Source of the DNA: Neonectria sp. B-13 | Taxonomy: Eukaryota; Ascomycota; Sordariomycetes; Hypocreales; Nectriaceae | Assembly: GCA_002682825.1 (NCBI GenBank) | Contig: NOKP01000002.1 | Coordinates: 2,945,063-3,009,062 of the forward strand | Length of the DNA stretch: 64,000 nt | Direction of reading: 5' to 3' | Notes under the pieces: model-generated | Told to the model about the DNA's origin: nothing | Seen by the model: only the letters and a program-made list of their open reading frames with translations | The model's database searches: none | Made by a program: the position numbers and the translations under genes | In this document: piece by piece, positions 10,569 to 21,649 of the stretch | Numbering within the stretch: position 1 is the stretch's first letter | Layout: each line of letters starts with the position of its first letter

Positions 10569-11959
10569 TTAGAGCTGACGGACAGGCTCCGAGTCGGGGG
10601 CGCCAAAAGGCTCCTCCTTAGGGACCTCAGGGAAGTCGACCTTCTCGGACTTGACGGGCTCCTCGGTGGGAGGGTTGGGGAACTCAGGCTCCTTGGCGAC
10701 GGGAGCAGCGGGCTCGGGCTTGATGATGATCTGGCGCGAGGCAGGCTTGCTGAAAAGGTCCTGGACCTTGCCAGTGTAGTCGCCAACATACTGCTTGCCG
10801 AGGGCAGAGACCTGGCCAATTTGCTTCGAGGCAACATCCTTAACCTGGGCAGTCTGAGAGTTAATCAAGTCGGAGGCGTGCTGAATCTGAGTATCGATAA
10901 GCTCTTGGTTGGAAGTGTAAACCAGAGGCACGAAAAAGATGACGCTGGCACTGATGACGGCAAGGCCCCAGTAAGGAACGAGCTTGACCAGAAAGTAGGA
11001 GATGAACGCAGCAACCCAAGCCTAATAACCTCTGTTAGTTTCGATCTGTGATGTTTGATTTGGTGACAGTTAACTTACGGCGCAAGAGGCAGCAATGTTC
11101 TCAGCGAAGATGATGCGCTGGGCCTCAATAACGAAGAAGTTGACGAGCTCGTGGACATCCCCGATAAGGGTATCGAGAGTGTCGCGGGGAACGGTATAGT
11201 ATCGGCGAGGTCGGACCTGGGTAGCCAGGCCGTTGTTGAAGACGGCCTTACCGACAACCTCGGCGAGGACGGTCACACCCAGGATCATCCATGAAAACTT
11301 GAAGCCCCATCGGAGGATATCGAGGTACCTAGCCGAGAAAATGAGAGCAACGATGGTGACATAGGCGATAGCAGAGGCACCTTGTTTGACGAGAATATTA
11401 GCGTACGGGCTTGGAGAGCAAGTTCAGAGTGGTCTACTCACGGGGGTTGTTCCATGACAGGAGCTCGGAGAAGAAGGAGTGGTAGTGGGTGAGAGGCTGG
11501 CCGGTGGCAGCACGGTTAGAGGGCGTGCGACGAGCAGCAGCGAGGTTGGAGAGCTCGTTGGAAGCCTTCTGAGTGTGATCCATGACGTTCTGAGCAACGG
11601 GACCTAAAAGGGGCGAAAGAGCCGGTGTTAGCAATCGTGGTCGGTTGGTCGGGATAGCAGCGAGGAAGTTTTCCGCTACATGCTAGAATGGGGGTTGGGA
11701 TCACGTACCGTTGGTGACGGAATCGTACGCAGCAGCGGCGTCTGGAGGTATAAAGTCAGTCGTTCGGTTCATGTCAAAAGGTTTCGATGAGAGCGGGACT
11801 GGAACACTGTGGAACATATGTTAGCAAAGAGGCCTGGGTCCGAATTGTCCCGGGGATGATGCAAGAGACGAGACAACGCAACATTGGAATACGCACCCCA
11901 CTGGTCTTTGTGGCTTCGTAGAGAGAGGCTCCGTTGACGGCCGGGGCGGAATCAGCCAT
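10569..11959 (-). CDS. RTN1: Reticulon-like ER membrane-shaping protein Rtn1
   Basis: Secure exons are 11603-11442, 11380-11079 and 11021-10569, preceded by an exon ending at 11709. The reticulon homology domain starts after TGQPLTHYHSFFSELLSWNNPR and has two long hydrophobic hairpins, around IAYVTIVALIFSARYLDILR and WVAAFISYFLVKLVPYWGL, with RPRRYYTVPRDTLD and VNFFVIEAQR between them. The C-terminal third is Pro/Glu/Lys rich. Reticulons insert as wedges in the outer ER leaflet and curve tubules. The N terminus is ambiguous. Exon 11959-11902 joined to 11798-11709 is in frame (354 residues) but uses a weak GTGGGG donor. The alternative is to start at the ATG 11772-11770 (326 residues), with the upstream ATG opening a short uORF. 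Confidence 0.9.
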
Positions 11960-14756
11960 GGCGAAGGTGGAGGTGAGGATGGTGGGAGTACGGTGTGTGG
12001 TGTATGAAGCAGGATTTCGAGGTGAGAGCAGCAGAGGAGCAAAGCAGTCTCAGGTAGCGTTCGAAGAGATAGGACTCAGGAGGTCTGCGAGAGAAGAACG
12101 AAGGGCGGCGTGAGTAAAAAGTGGCCCGAGAAGTTTGGTGGTGGACCGGTGGTTGACACTTGCGCAGTCGATCTTCCGATAAGGGGCGGAGGAGAGAAAC
12201 GGGCAAGGCAAGCGAGCCAGTCCAGGAAAGGGAAGGGAAAATTAGACGGAGAACGTACCTTGCAGTGGGAAGTGGCAGGCTGGGAGCGCAGCAATAAAGC
12301 GGCAGGGGGGGCCGGCAGACCAGACAGCAGAGCAGAGACGACGCAGGAGCGGCAGACACGTAGCAGAGCTGTATTCGTAGTAGGTACCAGGGCGATGGAT
12401 TGGATATGATGGAATCGTGTTTTTGAAGGAGGAAAGATCGTGATGGATGGAGATGGAGAGAGATGGAGGGTTGAAATGGGAAGGAAGAAGAAGACAGAGA
12501 GCGAGAGATGGGGAAGGACAGGTCGTCGATGGTGACGCAAGTGACGCCTTCCTTTGTTGCCGAAAACCAGGTTCTCAGGTACAGCGAGCGATAGTGAGCG
12601 ATAACGACCACCACAGCGGCCAGCCACCGAAGGCAGCAGCCCTAAAGACACAGCGCCAACCTCCCCCCAAAGACCACATCACTGCATAGTCTACCCAGTA
12701 CAGGCGGCTATCTGTGCCAGCTCGCCCGTGGCGGGAGCTTGGGCCGCTACACAACGCCCTGGAACCGATTTTTTTTTCTGTCTCTGACGCAAACCTGGAA
12801 GCTTTGTTTTGTACTAGCATAGCTAAAGCTAGCAGCACCTCTAGCTCCCTGGCAGTGGAGGTATCATAGCAGAGGTGGATGACGCATGTCGAGGACCTGA
12901 GGGGAACTTTCGTTTTGTGGCAGCTGCGTCGTAATAGCAGGTACCGTCGAGGTCGCTGGCACACCCACTCACACACAACACCAGGGCATCCAAACACGCC
13001 TCCTTCATCCTCCGGCCGACCCGCCGCCATCACTCACACTCCCAGCTGCCGAAACCAGGACATTCAGGCGAGACACCATGTAGTTACATCCAAGACCAAA
13101 CGTCTGATTAGTCCAACTTTATCAGAAAGAGGATATGCTTTTCCCGGATATGTGTGGCAGCTGCTCTCCCTACCTATCCAAAAGGAAAGCAAACAACAAA
13201 GAAAAAGGCTGCCTAGGCCGAACTTGCCCCTTGCATCAACTTCCAGGGCCCCCCTCCCCGTCTCCATTGTCCAAATGAATGATGCTTTGACGTGAGATGA
13301 TCTGGTCATTTTCCGAAGCGGAGCCCACAGTGCCCGCCGCCAGTCCATGCATGTGATAATCACGCTAAACAAGGCACAACGGGAAGGGGGTAAAAACAAC
13401 ACACTGGCCTCTTTCTGATGAATTTTTGTTTTTTGACGATTGCATTTCCTGGGATTGGATGGATGGATATTCGCCAAACCAAATAAAAACAAAAAATGGC
13501 TGTGCACCCGGCAACTATCATCAACCAACGGGTACTATATCCACTATGAGATTGCTGGGATTATAATTGCCATCATCTATTCCACTTCGTTCGCTCGACG
13601 CACGACCTCTCAAACCCGGCCTGGAACTCACAAAGTCTCCGGACAGTTCCGGTTTACCCACTACATATTGGGTCGTGTGCAGTACCTACGCAAAGAGTAC
13701 AGGTCCGCCTCGAGCCACAATATTATGCAGGTATTCATGCATGCCATGGCAGCACAGCGCAGGACCTGGGGCGGTTAGTGGGTCGGTACCTCGTTGCACT
13801 TGTACTGGGTTCGTACGGATACATGTCACCACCGTTGGATGGATGGATGGACTGACGTCTAGTTGAACTGGCGCTGTGACAGGCACAAAGTATGCATGTA
13901 TCCATCCATCATACAACGTGTCAACGCTGAGTGGTCCGATCCCGAACGGGGAATACCATTTGTTTGTGGTGGGGGATTCGTACCCCGTACTCCGTACTGA
14001 CGCAATCCATCATGCCAGCCGCCTTCTCTCCAACTCAGTTGAGAACTCCTGTTAGATTCCGTCCCGCCCCAACATCCCCTCCGATCCCCGTAATTCGTCC
14101 CACGATGACAAGCTTGTACTTGGGTACAGTAGTCGAAAGTGCCTCCAGCTGCCGCCGCCTTCGTGCCGCCCCGCGTCTCCATATTCATCTCATCGCACCT
14201 CTCCATTGGCCGAAACCCACTCATGATGCCGTCATCCATCATCATCGTCCTCACCATCAACTCCTCTACCCCCACCTGTACTTGTACTGTAAACTCCAAA
14301 ACTGAATTGTAAATGGTTTGTGATTGGAGTAATATGCTTTGATTATGGGCTCAGCGGCTCTATCCCGCCACGCGCCTAAAGTCTGCCTTGGAAGCAGTGG
14401 AAAAGACCGAATCCCTAACTCCCTTGCTAAACTAAACAAACGCCCGAGCAATGATTATAATGATGATGAAGGAAGAAAAGAATCAAGATCAGAGGCGGTG
14501 CATGCAATGCCAAACAACCCAGTCCAAAGGCCATGCAAATGCCACATCAGTTTCCGCCATCGCTTTTTTCCCCAACACATACGCTCACCAACGTGGAGGG
14601 TTCAATGCTCAATATCTACAGAGAAGCATCGACAAAAAAAAAAAAGAGCAGAAGAGGAAGAAACGAGTCCAGTAATGAGAGTGTGTCGCGTGACCATCAT
14701 GACGCCACTGAACTGGATTGTGAGTGGGTGCGCAATGGGAGGCATCTCAAACTCCT
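11960..14756. other. Long intergenic region upstream of RTN1
   Basis: About 2.8 kb without a supportable gene. The RTN1-proximal 500 bases are pyrimidine-rich on the minus strand, typical of a fungal promoter or 5' leader; reading frames there are low complexity. Further on there are only simple-sequence bits: GGAT repeats near 13460 and 13840, the palindrome GTACTCCGTAC at 13987-13997 and an A run at about 14634-14645. Confidence 0.55.
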
Positions 14757-17700
14757 TCATCTTCGCCAACCCCAAAACCCACCCCCAGACGAAGGTGATC
14801 CCGATGCCGTTGGCCCTGGCTTCGTCGGCGTCTCAATTGGAGGCGTCGTTCCATGGCCAGATAGCAGGCCAAACACGCCCATTGGCCCTGATTGTGATGC
14901 CGATGATGCGTGTGTTGCCTCGCTGTGCCCCAGCCCATGCGCCTTGCGCAAAGACTCAAGCTTCTGCTTCGTCTCTTCGGCTTCCTGTCTAGCCATTGCC
15001 TCAGCCGTCTTGGCCTGCACGAGTTCCAGCAGCAGGGTCTCGTTCTCGCTCGGTGACGGTGCCGGGGCCGTCGTTGTGACTACCGGCATGGCCTCGTGGC
15101 CACGCGGCAGGGATGACATCCTCTTGTTGAACACATTGCCATTAGGCCCGCCGTTGGCCGGTGTCGACTTGCTGCGCCCAAGCTTGAATTCTCTCAACCC
15201 AGCACCGCCAGATTTGTTCCACTCTAGTTCTGGTTCCCGGGTCGGTTCATGTGCTGAGCAGGCCGATGCCCGCGTTTTCAGGGCGTGCATCTGCTTTTCT
15301 ACCCGCTGCTTATCTTGGTGGAGTGTCCTAACATGAGCGTGGCTTTCCCGGAGCTGCTCCTTGACCGACGCCATCTCTTGATTTAGGTCGTTGATCTGAC
15401 GACTGTACTCTTGGGACTGAGACATAGCACTGGCGAGCTGGTCTTTCATGTGCCCAAGCTCCTCGCGTAGCTGTACCTTGGATTGCATCATTGAGGACCG
15501 CCGTCTGTCTTCGTCAGTCTGGAACCTACGCTCGACCAAATCGAGCAGGTTCGACAAATCTTCCGTCGATGGGGTTTCCGTCTTTTCATTCCCATCGTCA
15601 TCTTTTGGTGCATCGGTCGTATCAGGTGTAGATTTCCTGCGGCCTGTACCCTCGTCGTCGGAGGTCTCTTCCTCCAGAGTCTCTTCGTCATCCACTGTCG
15701 AGATCTTGACCTCCGGATTGATCGATTCCGTCGACCCTGAGTCCCTGGTCGCTTTTTGCCTTAGTCCGCTGAGAAGCGACTGGACAGCCTTACGGTCCTC
15801 TTGTCGCTCTTCCCGCTCACGTTGAAGCTGGTTCGAGAGAAGCGCATGGTTTCGTTGTAATTCGCTTAATGCGGTCAACAAATCCTCAATTTGACTGTGC
15901 AGGTGTCGCTCGTCGCTGTTCTTTTGTGAAGTCGCCGACTTGATTCCGACGGGAGTCGACTCGCGGGTGGTCCCATCCTCAGTGTTGGAAGAGTCCCGTG
16001 TCAAACTCGTCGCATCCGTCGACGCAGAACTGGTGACGCTGGCGGAGCTAGCTTCCATCGAGTTCAATGTTGACGCAAGGCTCTGCTTCGATGCGCTGCG
16101 ACGCAACATACTCAAAGGCCGGGACGGCGCGCTGCCAGGGCTGAGGTTAGCGGACCTGGGCGACAAGCTGGTGGTAGATGAAGCCCAGATGCGACCCAAA
16201 AAGCGGCTGGCTGCTGTGGTGATTTCCGATCCTCTCCCGGGGCTTGTGGCTGCAGTCTTGGATTCCTTGTAGCTTTGTTCCAACTGTTGCATGCTCTCTC
16301 TCGTAACAACGCCCGTCAATCCAACAAAGTCTTGGACAAATTCATCGGCGTTGTAATGATAACAATCCCAGAGGCCGCGCGAAAGGAGAAGCGTCATTAT
16401 ATCCTCCATCTCAGGGCAAGCCAATAGTCGCGCCTCATTCTTCCGCATCAGGGATAGCGCCACTCGCATGATCGTTTCCGATGCGCCTTCGGCGAAGATC
16501 ACATCGTAGATGCGAAACAGCATTGGCAGGGGACACGTAACCGCGAAGAAGCTGAGAAACCATTGCGAAACATATGCAGGGTCAACCTGGAGTTCCTCCA
16601 TGTGGTTCGATAATACCGGAAGACTCTGTCGCAGCAGCTCTCGAAACTGGTAGATGCGCACATGAAGCCCTGAGAGGTCGGGGAGGAAGCACGCCCGCAA
16701 ATCGTACACCTCCATTAGACTAGGTTTCTTGTCAGTGCGCCACGTTCCGACGGATTTGGCAAAAGCTAGAGTTCTTACCGGACCAGAACGCAAAAGGCCT
16801 GTTTATCGGGCATATGCATCAGTAATGGGCCAACCAGAAAGGCTAGCCCTTGGCAGTAGCCAATCTTAGTGTCGTAGAGACTGAAGCACTTGAGGACTCG
16901 GCCCAGCATGCGCTGTCCGTCTCCTTCCGGATCCCGGAACATGTCCACGCCAGGAAAGCTTCGGCCCAGGTCCTTGCCAATGATGACTTCGTAGGGGCTG
17001 GACTCGCCGGACAATCGATCGTATTGCTCTTCCAATACGGAATCCCGAGCGCCAGACATGCTCTGCCAAACGACTCCTCGGAGTGGGGGAGGAATGCCCT
17101 TGCGGATCTTGTTCGACAGAAGCGTCGGCAGTCGGGCAGCAGTTTGTTGGTAGTCCTTGACCAGAGCCGCATAGAATTCGAGGTCTGTCATCGGTGGAGG
17201 GGGGAGCATCGAGTATCGTAGAGCAGGGGGTGTTGGACCCTGGACCATCTGTCGGAGCTGAGCCATTGAGGGAGGACGAGGCTTGCTGACGGCACTGCGT
17301 CCCACGGTAGCACGGTCGACGCCTTGTACTTTCACGCTCTTCGGGTTCGTAGCCAGCTTTGCATTTTCCTGTTCAAGTCGTGCCAGCAAGAGTGCCGTAG
17401 ACTGTTTGGGTCAGCACGTTTGCTCTTTCAATGCAGGGAGGGAAGGGGGGGGTTGCAACGCACATTGTCTGTCTCTTCATCCTTGGTCTGCTCGTCTTCG
17501 GTTCTCTCCAGCTGCTCCCAATTCACTTCCTCCTGGTCGTCCGAGGAATGACCATCATCCAACTCATCTTGCAGAGTCCGAGTAACGATAGGGGGTGGCA
17601 TGATCGCCGTCACGTCACGGGGAGTCTCTGTGTCTGCTGCCTCTCCCGTGCTCGAAGCTTCCACCGCCTCTTCTTCGCTCTCTTCGTTGACGTCTTCGAG

Positions 17701-18597
17701 CTTGGCGATGTCCTCGTCGTCGATTGTGACGGTGTTTGTCAGGTCGAGCTTGATGCCCTTGGTCACGTCGTCAACAAGGCCGTCGTACCCAGGGTCCTTG
17801 GTCGGCGTCGATTGAGCCGTGTCGGCATCGGAACTGGTCGTGCCGGAGTCGAGAATGAGGGAGTCAGGTTCGGAGAGCCGAACGGTAACCATGGAATCGT
17901 GTGCCATCTTGGGGGTCTCGGGACTTGGGTCCCATGCTATCGTGGAAGCTGGTGCAGCAGGCGCCGTCGAAGGGAGAGACTCATGGTCGCTCTTTGGGGC
18001 GTCCGTGTCCATGCCTGTCTCCCGGTAGGGTGGAGGAGTTATATCGTTGGGGCCAGGACTGGAACGAAGAGTCAGACACAATCCAGTGTTGACGGAGGGA
18101 CCCTCTCGGAGAGGCGCTGTTGGAGCTTCCAAGCTCGGTGTCGCGTGCTCAAAATGTCTGGATATCAAGAGAGAGTGAAGCCGAAGCCGGTGTCGAAACT
18201 AAACGAGAGACCTGAGAGGTAGCCAGCCTGGGTGAGGACGCGGCTGGGATGTTGCATCGAGGGGTGCTTCCACCACGGAGTCTGGAACGGGGAGGAGCTG
18301 CCGCGATCTCGGACTCGGGGACTCGGGATCACGGGGGGGCTCACGGGACTGGGCGCTGGAGGAAGTCTGGAAGAGCACGGAGGGTTCGGCGATGGCGGCG
18401 GCGCTGCGAGGCGAGGCGAGACGAGATGAGAGAGGCGAAGAGGCGGGCAGAGTCAGTGAAACAGAGGCTATCCCGACGGACGAGTCAAGAAGATCAACGC
18501 GTTGAGAATGATTGTGGGGATTTTTGGAATCGAGGATCGTCTGGGCGTTTGGCAATCTGACTTCTCGAGCACTCGACCTCCAAGGGGGGGGCAACAT
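14757..18597 (-). CDS. TBC-domain Rab GTPase-activating protein, Gyp5-like
   Basis: Four exons: 18597-18212, 18157-17464, 17401-16779, 16719-14757; product 1221 residues. The first 440 residues are acidic and disordered. STALLLARLEQENAKL starts the conserved part. The TBC domain spans about 455-695 and contains the dual catalytic fingers: IGKDLGRSFPG with Arg at about 507 and YCQGL with Gln at about 544. A long coiled-coil-like region rich in Q, E, L and R follows (roughly 800-1140), then a Gly/Trp tail. The layout matches Gyp5/Gyl1 and EVI5-type GAPs, which act on Ypt1/Sec4-class Rabs in exocytosis; the substrate is inferred. Intron 1 (18158-18211) has an uncommon GTCTCT donor, but joining it is the only simple way to keep the N-terminal frame. 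Confidence 0.9.
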
Positions 18598-18819
18598 GTC
18601 TGACTAGGGGGCGGGCGATAGCGAACGACGCCCCAGCAATGAGCCTATTCGGTCCCCTGATGTCCGCTCGTAAGGAGTCGCTAATTAACCATCGTTCCAG
18701 TGCCCAGCAGTCCCCAGGCCACCACCTACGACTCGCTGAAGGTGCCCACTGGGTGGCCACTGAGGTGCGCGGGCCGGCTGCGAACCCCCCGCCAAGACCA
18801 GCAGTGTCCACAGAGCTAA

Positions 18820-18838
18820 GGTAGGTACCGGACCTACC
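18820..18838. repeat. Perfect 7-bp inverted repeat
   Basis: GGTAGGT and ACCTACC flank a 5-base ACCGG spacer, 223 bases upstream of the Gyp5-like start codon. It could be a site for a dimeric regulator or chance. Confidence 0.45.
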
Positions 18839-19242
18839 GCGCCAGGTGACTGGGGACCTAGCCCTGTTCTAAGGCCAGGGGGTAGCAACAGCGCGAGAAG
18901 GGAAAATGCCTACCTGGTTCACCTACTCTTGGGTCTGATTGTCGTTCACAATCACCCAATTGCTGTTTGTTGTTCAAGACACTACCGGTACTGTCGTGGA
19001 TTGCCGTCGTGGACGGGGCGGCTCGTTCCCGCATTGGGTCTGGTCGGAACGTTGACGGGCATGCTGAGCATAATTTGCCATTTCACAGACCTTGAACAAC
19101 AAAGGCCCAACCCGGTTGGACTCGACACGATGTGACATATCCGTGGACGCTTCGGGGTCCACGGCCAAGGATGCTGGATAAACTCGGATGTCATGTTATT
19201 GGTAGGTATATCCTTTCAGTGGGATAGCAGCGGCCTGCCCGG

Positions 19243-19266
19243 CTGTCAGTCTGTCAGTCTGTCAGT
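19243..19266. repeat. Tandem 8-bp repeat, three CTGTCAGT units
   Basis: Three perfect copies in intergenic sequence. A simple-sequence tract with no evident role. Confidence 0.8.
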
Positions 19267-20464
19267 CAATGCCCTGAAGTCTCCATCCCGTCCGGGTCGA
19301 CCGCCAGACCGCTGACCGAAAATCCAGGGGTAAAGTTGAGTCGTCCCCACGCGGTAAAATGCAGGGACCCTACCCTGTCTCTACTGTACATAGTACATGC
19401 CCGCTCCGGAGGAATCTTGGTTCCTGTGGCGTAGGTCAGTGCACCACTCATGTTGTCTCGTCTGCCTTTTTCATGCGCTTCACTGCAGGGATGCCGAGTT
19501 TACCCTGCACTGACATGATGACAACCGCCGCAACCGATGTTTCTCGACAAGCCGCCGTCAGCACGCAGAACTTACAGCATGAAGTCGAAGTCAAAACATT
19601 AGTGCGATCGGCTTATTTGAGGGTTTGATTTCACCCCGTAAGTTAAAGCCTGCTGGGTGCGTCCTCCGAGCCATCGGTAGATCGATATATCCACTTGGAA
19701 GACGACATGGGCAACTCAGGAATGGAAGCAAACACACGGTCAAACTGACACGACTCACAACAAAAATAGTGACGCCAGAATCGGTGCTACCTCCACATTT
19801 GGCCATGCATAGTACGCGAGGGCGCCTGACCGTACTTGACTTCTGAACTACCTACCTTGTCTCAGTGTCCACAGAGGTGGCGAGGAGACGACGCAGCAGA
19901 CGTACCGCAGAAATAGAAGTAGAGAAAATTAGATGATGGTAATGCTAAGCGTAAGAAAGAAAAATTGATCTTGCACTAGAAATCAACGATACCCGAGCTT
20001 GCATCATCTATGGTATTGTGAGATTTAATTAAGAGTGAACTCATGGCTGGCTATGTCCCAAGGGAGCCGTGGTGGAGTCGCGAAGGCTCAAGGTCTGTAG
20101 TAGCTATGTCTAGGGTCGCTTATCCTTGACAGTATCTGGGTAACATATCTGATTTATAGGTATGTACACTTTTAAAGTAACCGTGATAGGCTAGGCACTG
20201 AAACAAGCACATCCGATGTTATTCGGAAGTCTAGTAACTACCTGTGCGCAAGTTAAAAGAACCGGTGACATGGTCGAGGCAATGTCAATTTCATGACTGG
20301 TAGTACATTATGTTCCAAGAGATGTTCTATTTGCAAACATTTGACTAGGTACAAAGCTATCACAAGAAATCCCTTCAGCTATTAACACCGACTCTTTGGC
20401 CTTGCTACGCTGTTTGAAGCAACTCCAACAGTCTATCGCAGCCACACTCGTTCTACTTTTGCTG

Positions 20465-21043
20465 TTAGCTCCAAGTAGACTTCCCATCGACTGCAGCGGA
20501 CATATTAATGTACTGGATTCCTTGAATAGCTCTATTCTTGAAGTCCTTGGACTTGAATGCCCGGTCTAGTTTCGTTACTCGAAAATCGGCAACCACATCA
20601 GGTCTCTCCTTGTCAGGACGTAGCTTTCTATTCGTTCAACGAATCCCAGCCATGCAAACATTCTGTGTCGAGAGCCCGCCCCTTCTACCTATGAGTGTTC
20701 TGAATACAGAGAAAGGGAGAATACTCTAGATCATACCACTCCGCTGGGTTCTGACGAGACCCAGCAGTAATACTTAGATGACAGACTTCACACCGGTGTC
20801 TAGCATAAGGGCATTTACTCTCGAGTCTTGAAAACTAACGGAAGTAACTACGATGGCCGGCCTTTTACGAATAGAGGCACTGTCATGATAAAGCAGCCCC
20901 GAACACAACCTCAAGTTTGACAACGCCTTCCTTTGGCAGCTGATTAGCAAATATTGGTGACTTTTATCCCTGAATAGAGACACAATAAAGTCCCCCAATC
21001 CAGGCCATATCGTATCGCAGGTTCTCATGCGAGAACAGGACAA
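20465..21043 (-). pseudogene. Possible decayed protein-coding relic
   Basis: In AT-rich sequence the minus strand shows two stretches that read like protein but lie in different frames and lack a clean start. The upstream one includes VTSVSFQDSRVNALMLDTGV and stops at 20774-20776; its DTG core resembles an aspartyl-protease-like LLDTG motif. The downstream one is open from 20635 to the TAA at 20465-20467 and reads RPDVVADFRVTKLDRAF, then ends AAVDGKSTWS. A GTAGAA..ATAG intron-like segment lies between them. I do not recognise a family for the second part. It may be a gene remnant, a diverged spliced gene or chance. Confidence 0.3.
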
Positions 21044-21649
21044 CGGTGACGTATAAGATCAACGGTAGCAGAAAAGACGGCGTTTCTTGTATAACAGTTA
21101 TTCCCAATTTGAAATGTTCCGAGAAATGGTTAGAAGGAAGATATAGTAAAATACTACGGTGAAATCTCCGTACAAAAGAAGGACAACTTAGAGGTACTAG
21201 TAAAGCACAGCACTAGAGGAAGAGGACAAACATAAAATGACGGAGACAATTCTCATGAAGGCAGCAATGACCCGTTACGACCGGTATGATAGACCTCTAG
21301 GCCAGCCATCAGAAATCAAGCATAAGAGCTCAACGACAGGAGTCCTGATGGATCAAGATGGAGGAGATGGAGTTGCCCTTTGCCATGTGCCATTTTGAGA
21401 TATGTCAATCAGTTTGTTTGCATGAATGTAAATACAAACCCTGTTCGAGAATTGACTCTGCCTGCATCAAGCCATCCCTCTGTCCTTGTTTCCATCTGTG
21501 GTATGAAGAGTTACCTCCCAGTTGGCGAATCAGACTCTGTGGTGCATTTCTCACGCACTAAAAACACCAACATCGACAACTGCTGCCTAACAACCACAGG
21601 CTCTTTCTCATCCACAACCTCGCCAAGAGATCCAGGCGGCAGAATATCT

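Larger units (their letters stand above)
18598..21649. other. Divergent, partly AT-rich intergenic region
   Basis: About 3 kb. The first kilobase is ordinary, with an inverted repeat at 18820-18838, three CTGTCAGT units at 19243-19266 and GTACATAGTAC at 19386-19396. From about 19,860 the sequence becomes clearly AT-rich (line 19921-19980 is about one third GC), unlike the GC-rich genes around it. It includes a probable decayed reading frame at 20465-21043 on the minus strand. Confidence 0.6.

Noticed and set aside
11952..12651. Pro/Ser-rich frames upstream of RTN1
   Set aside because: They read through a pyrimidine-rich promoter or leader; composition explains them.
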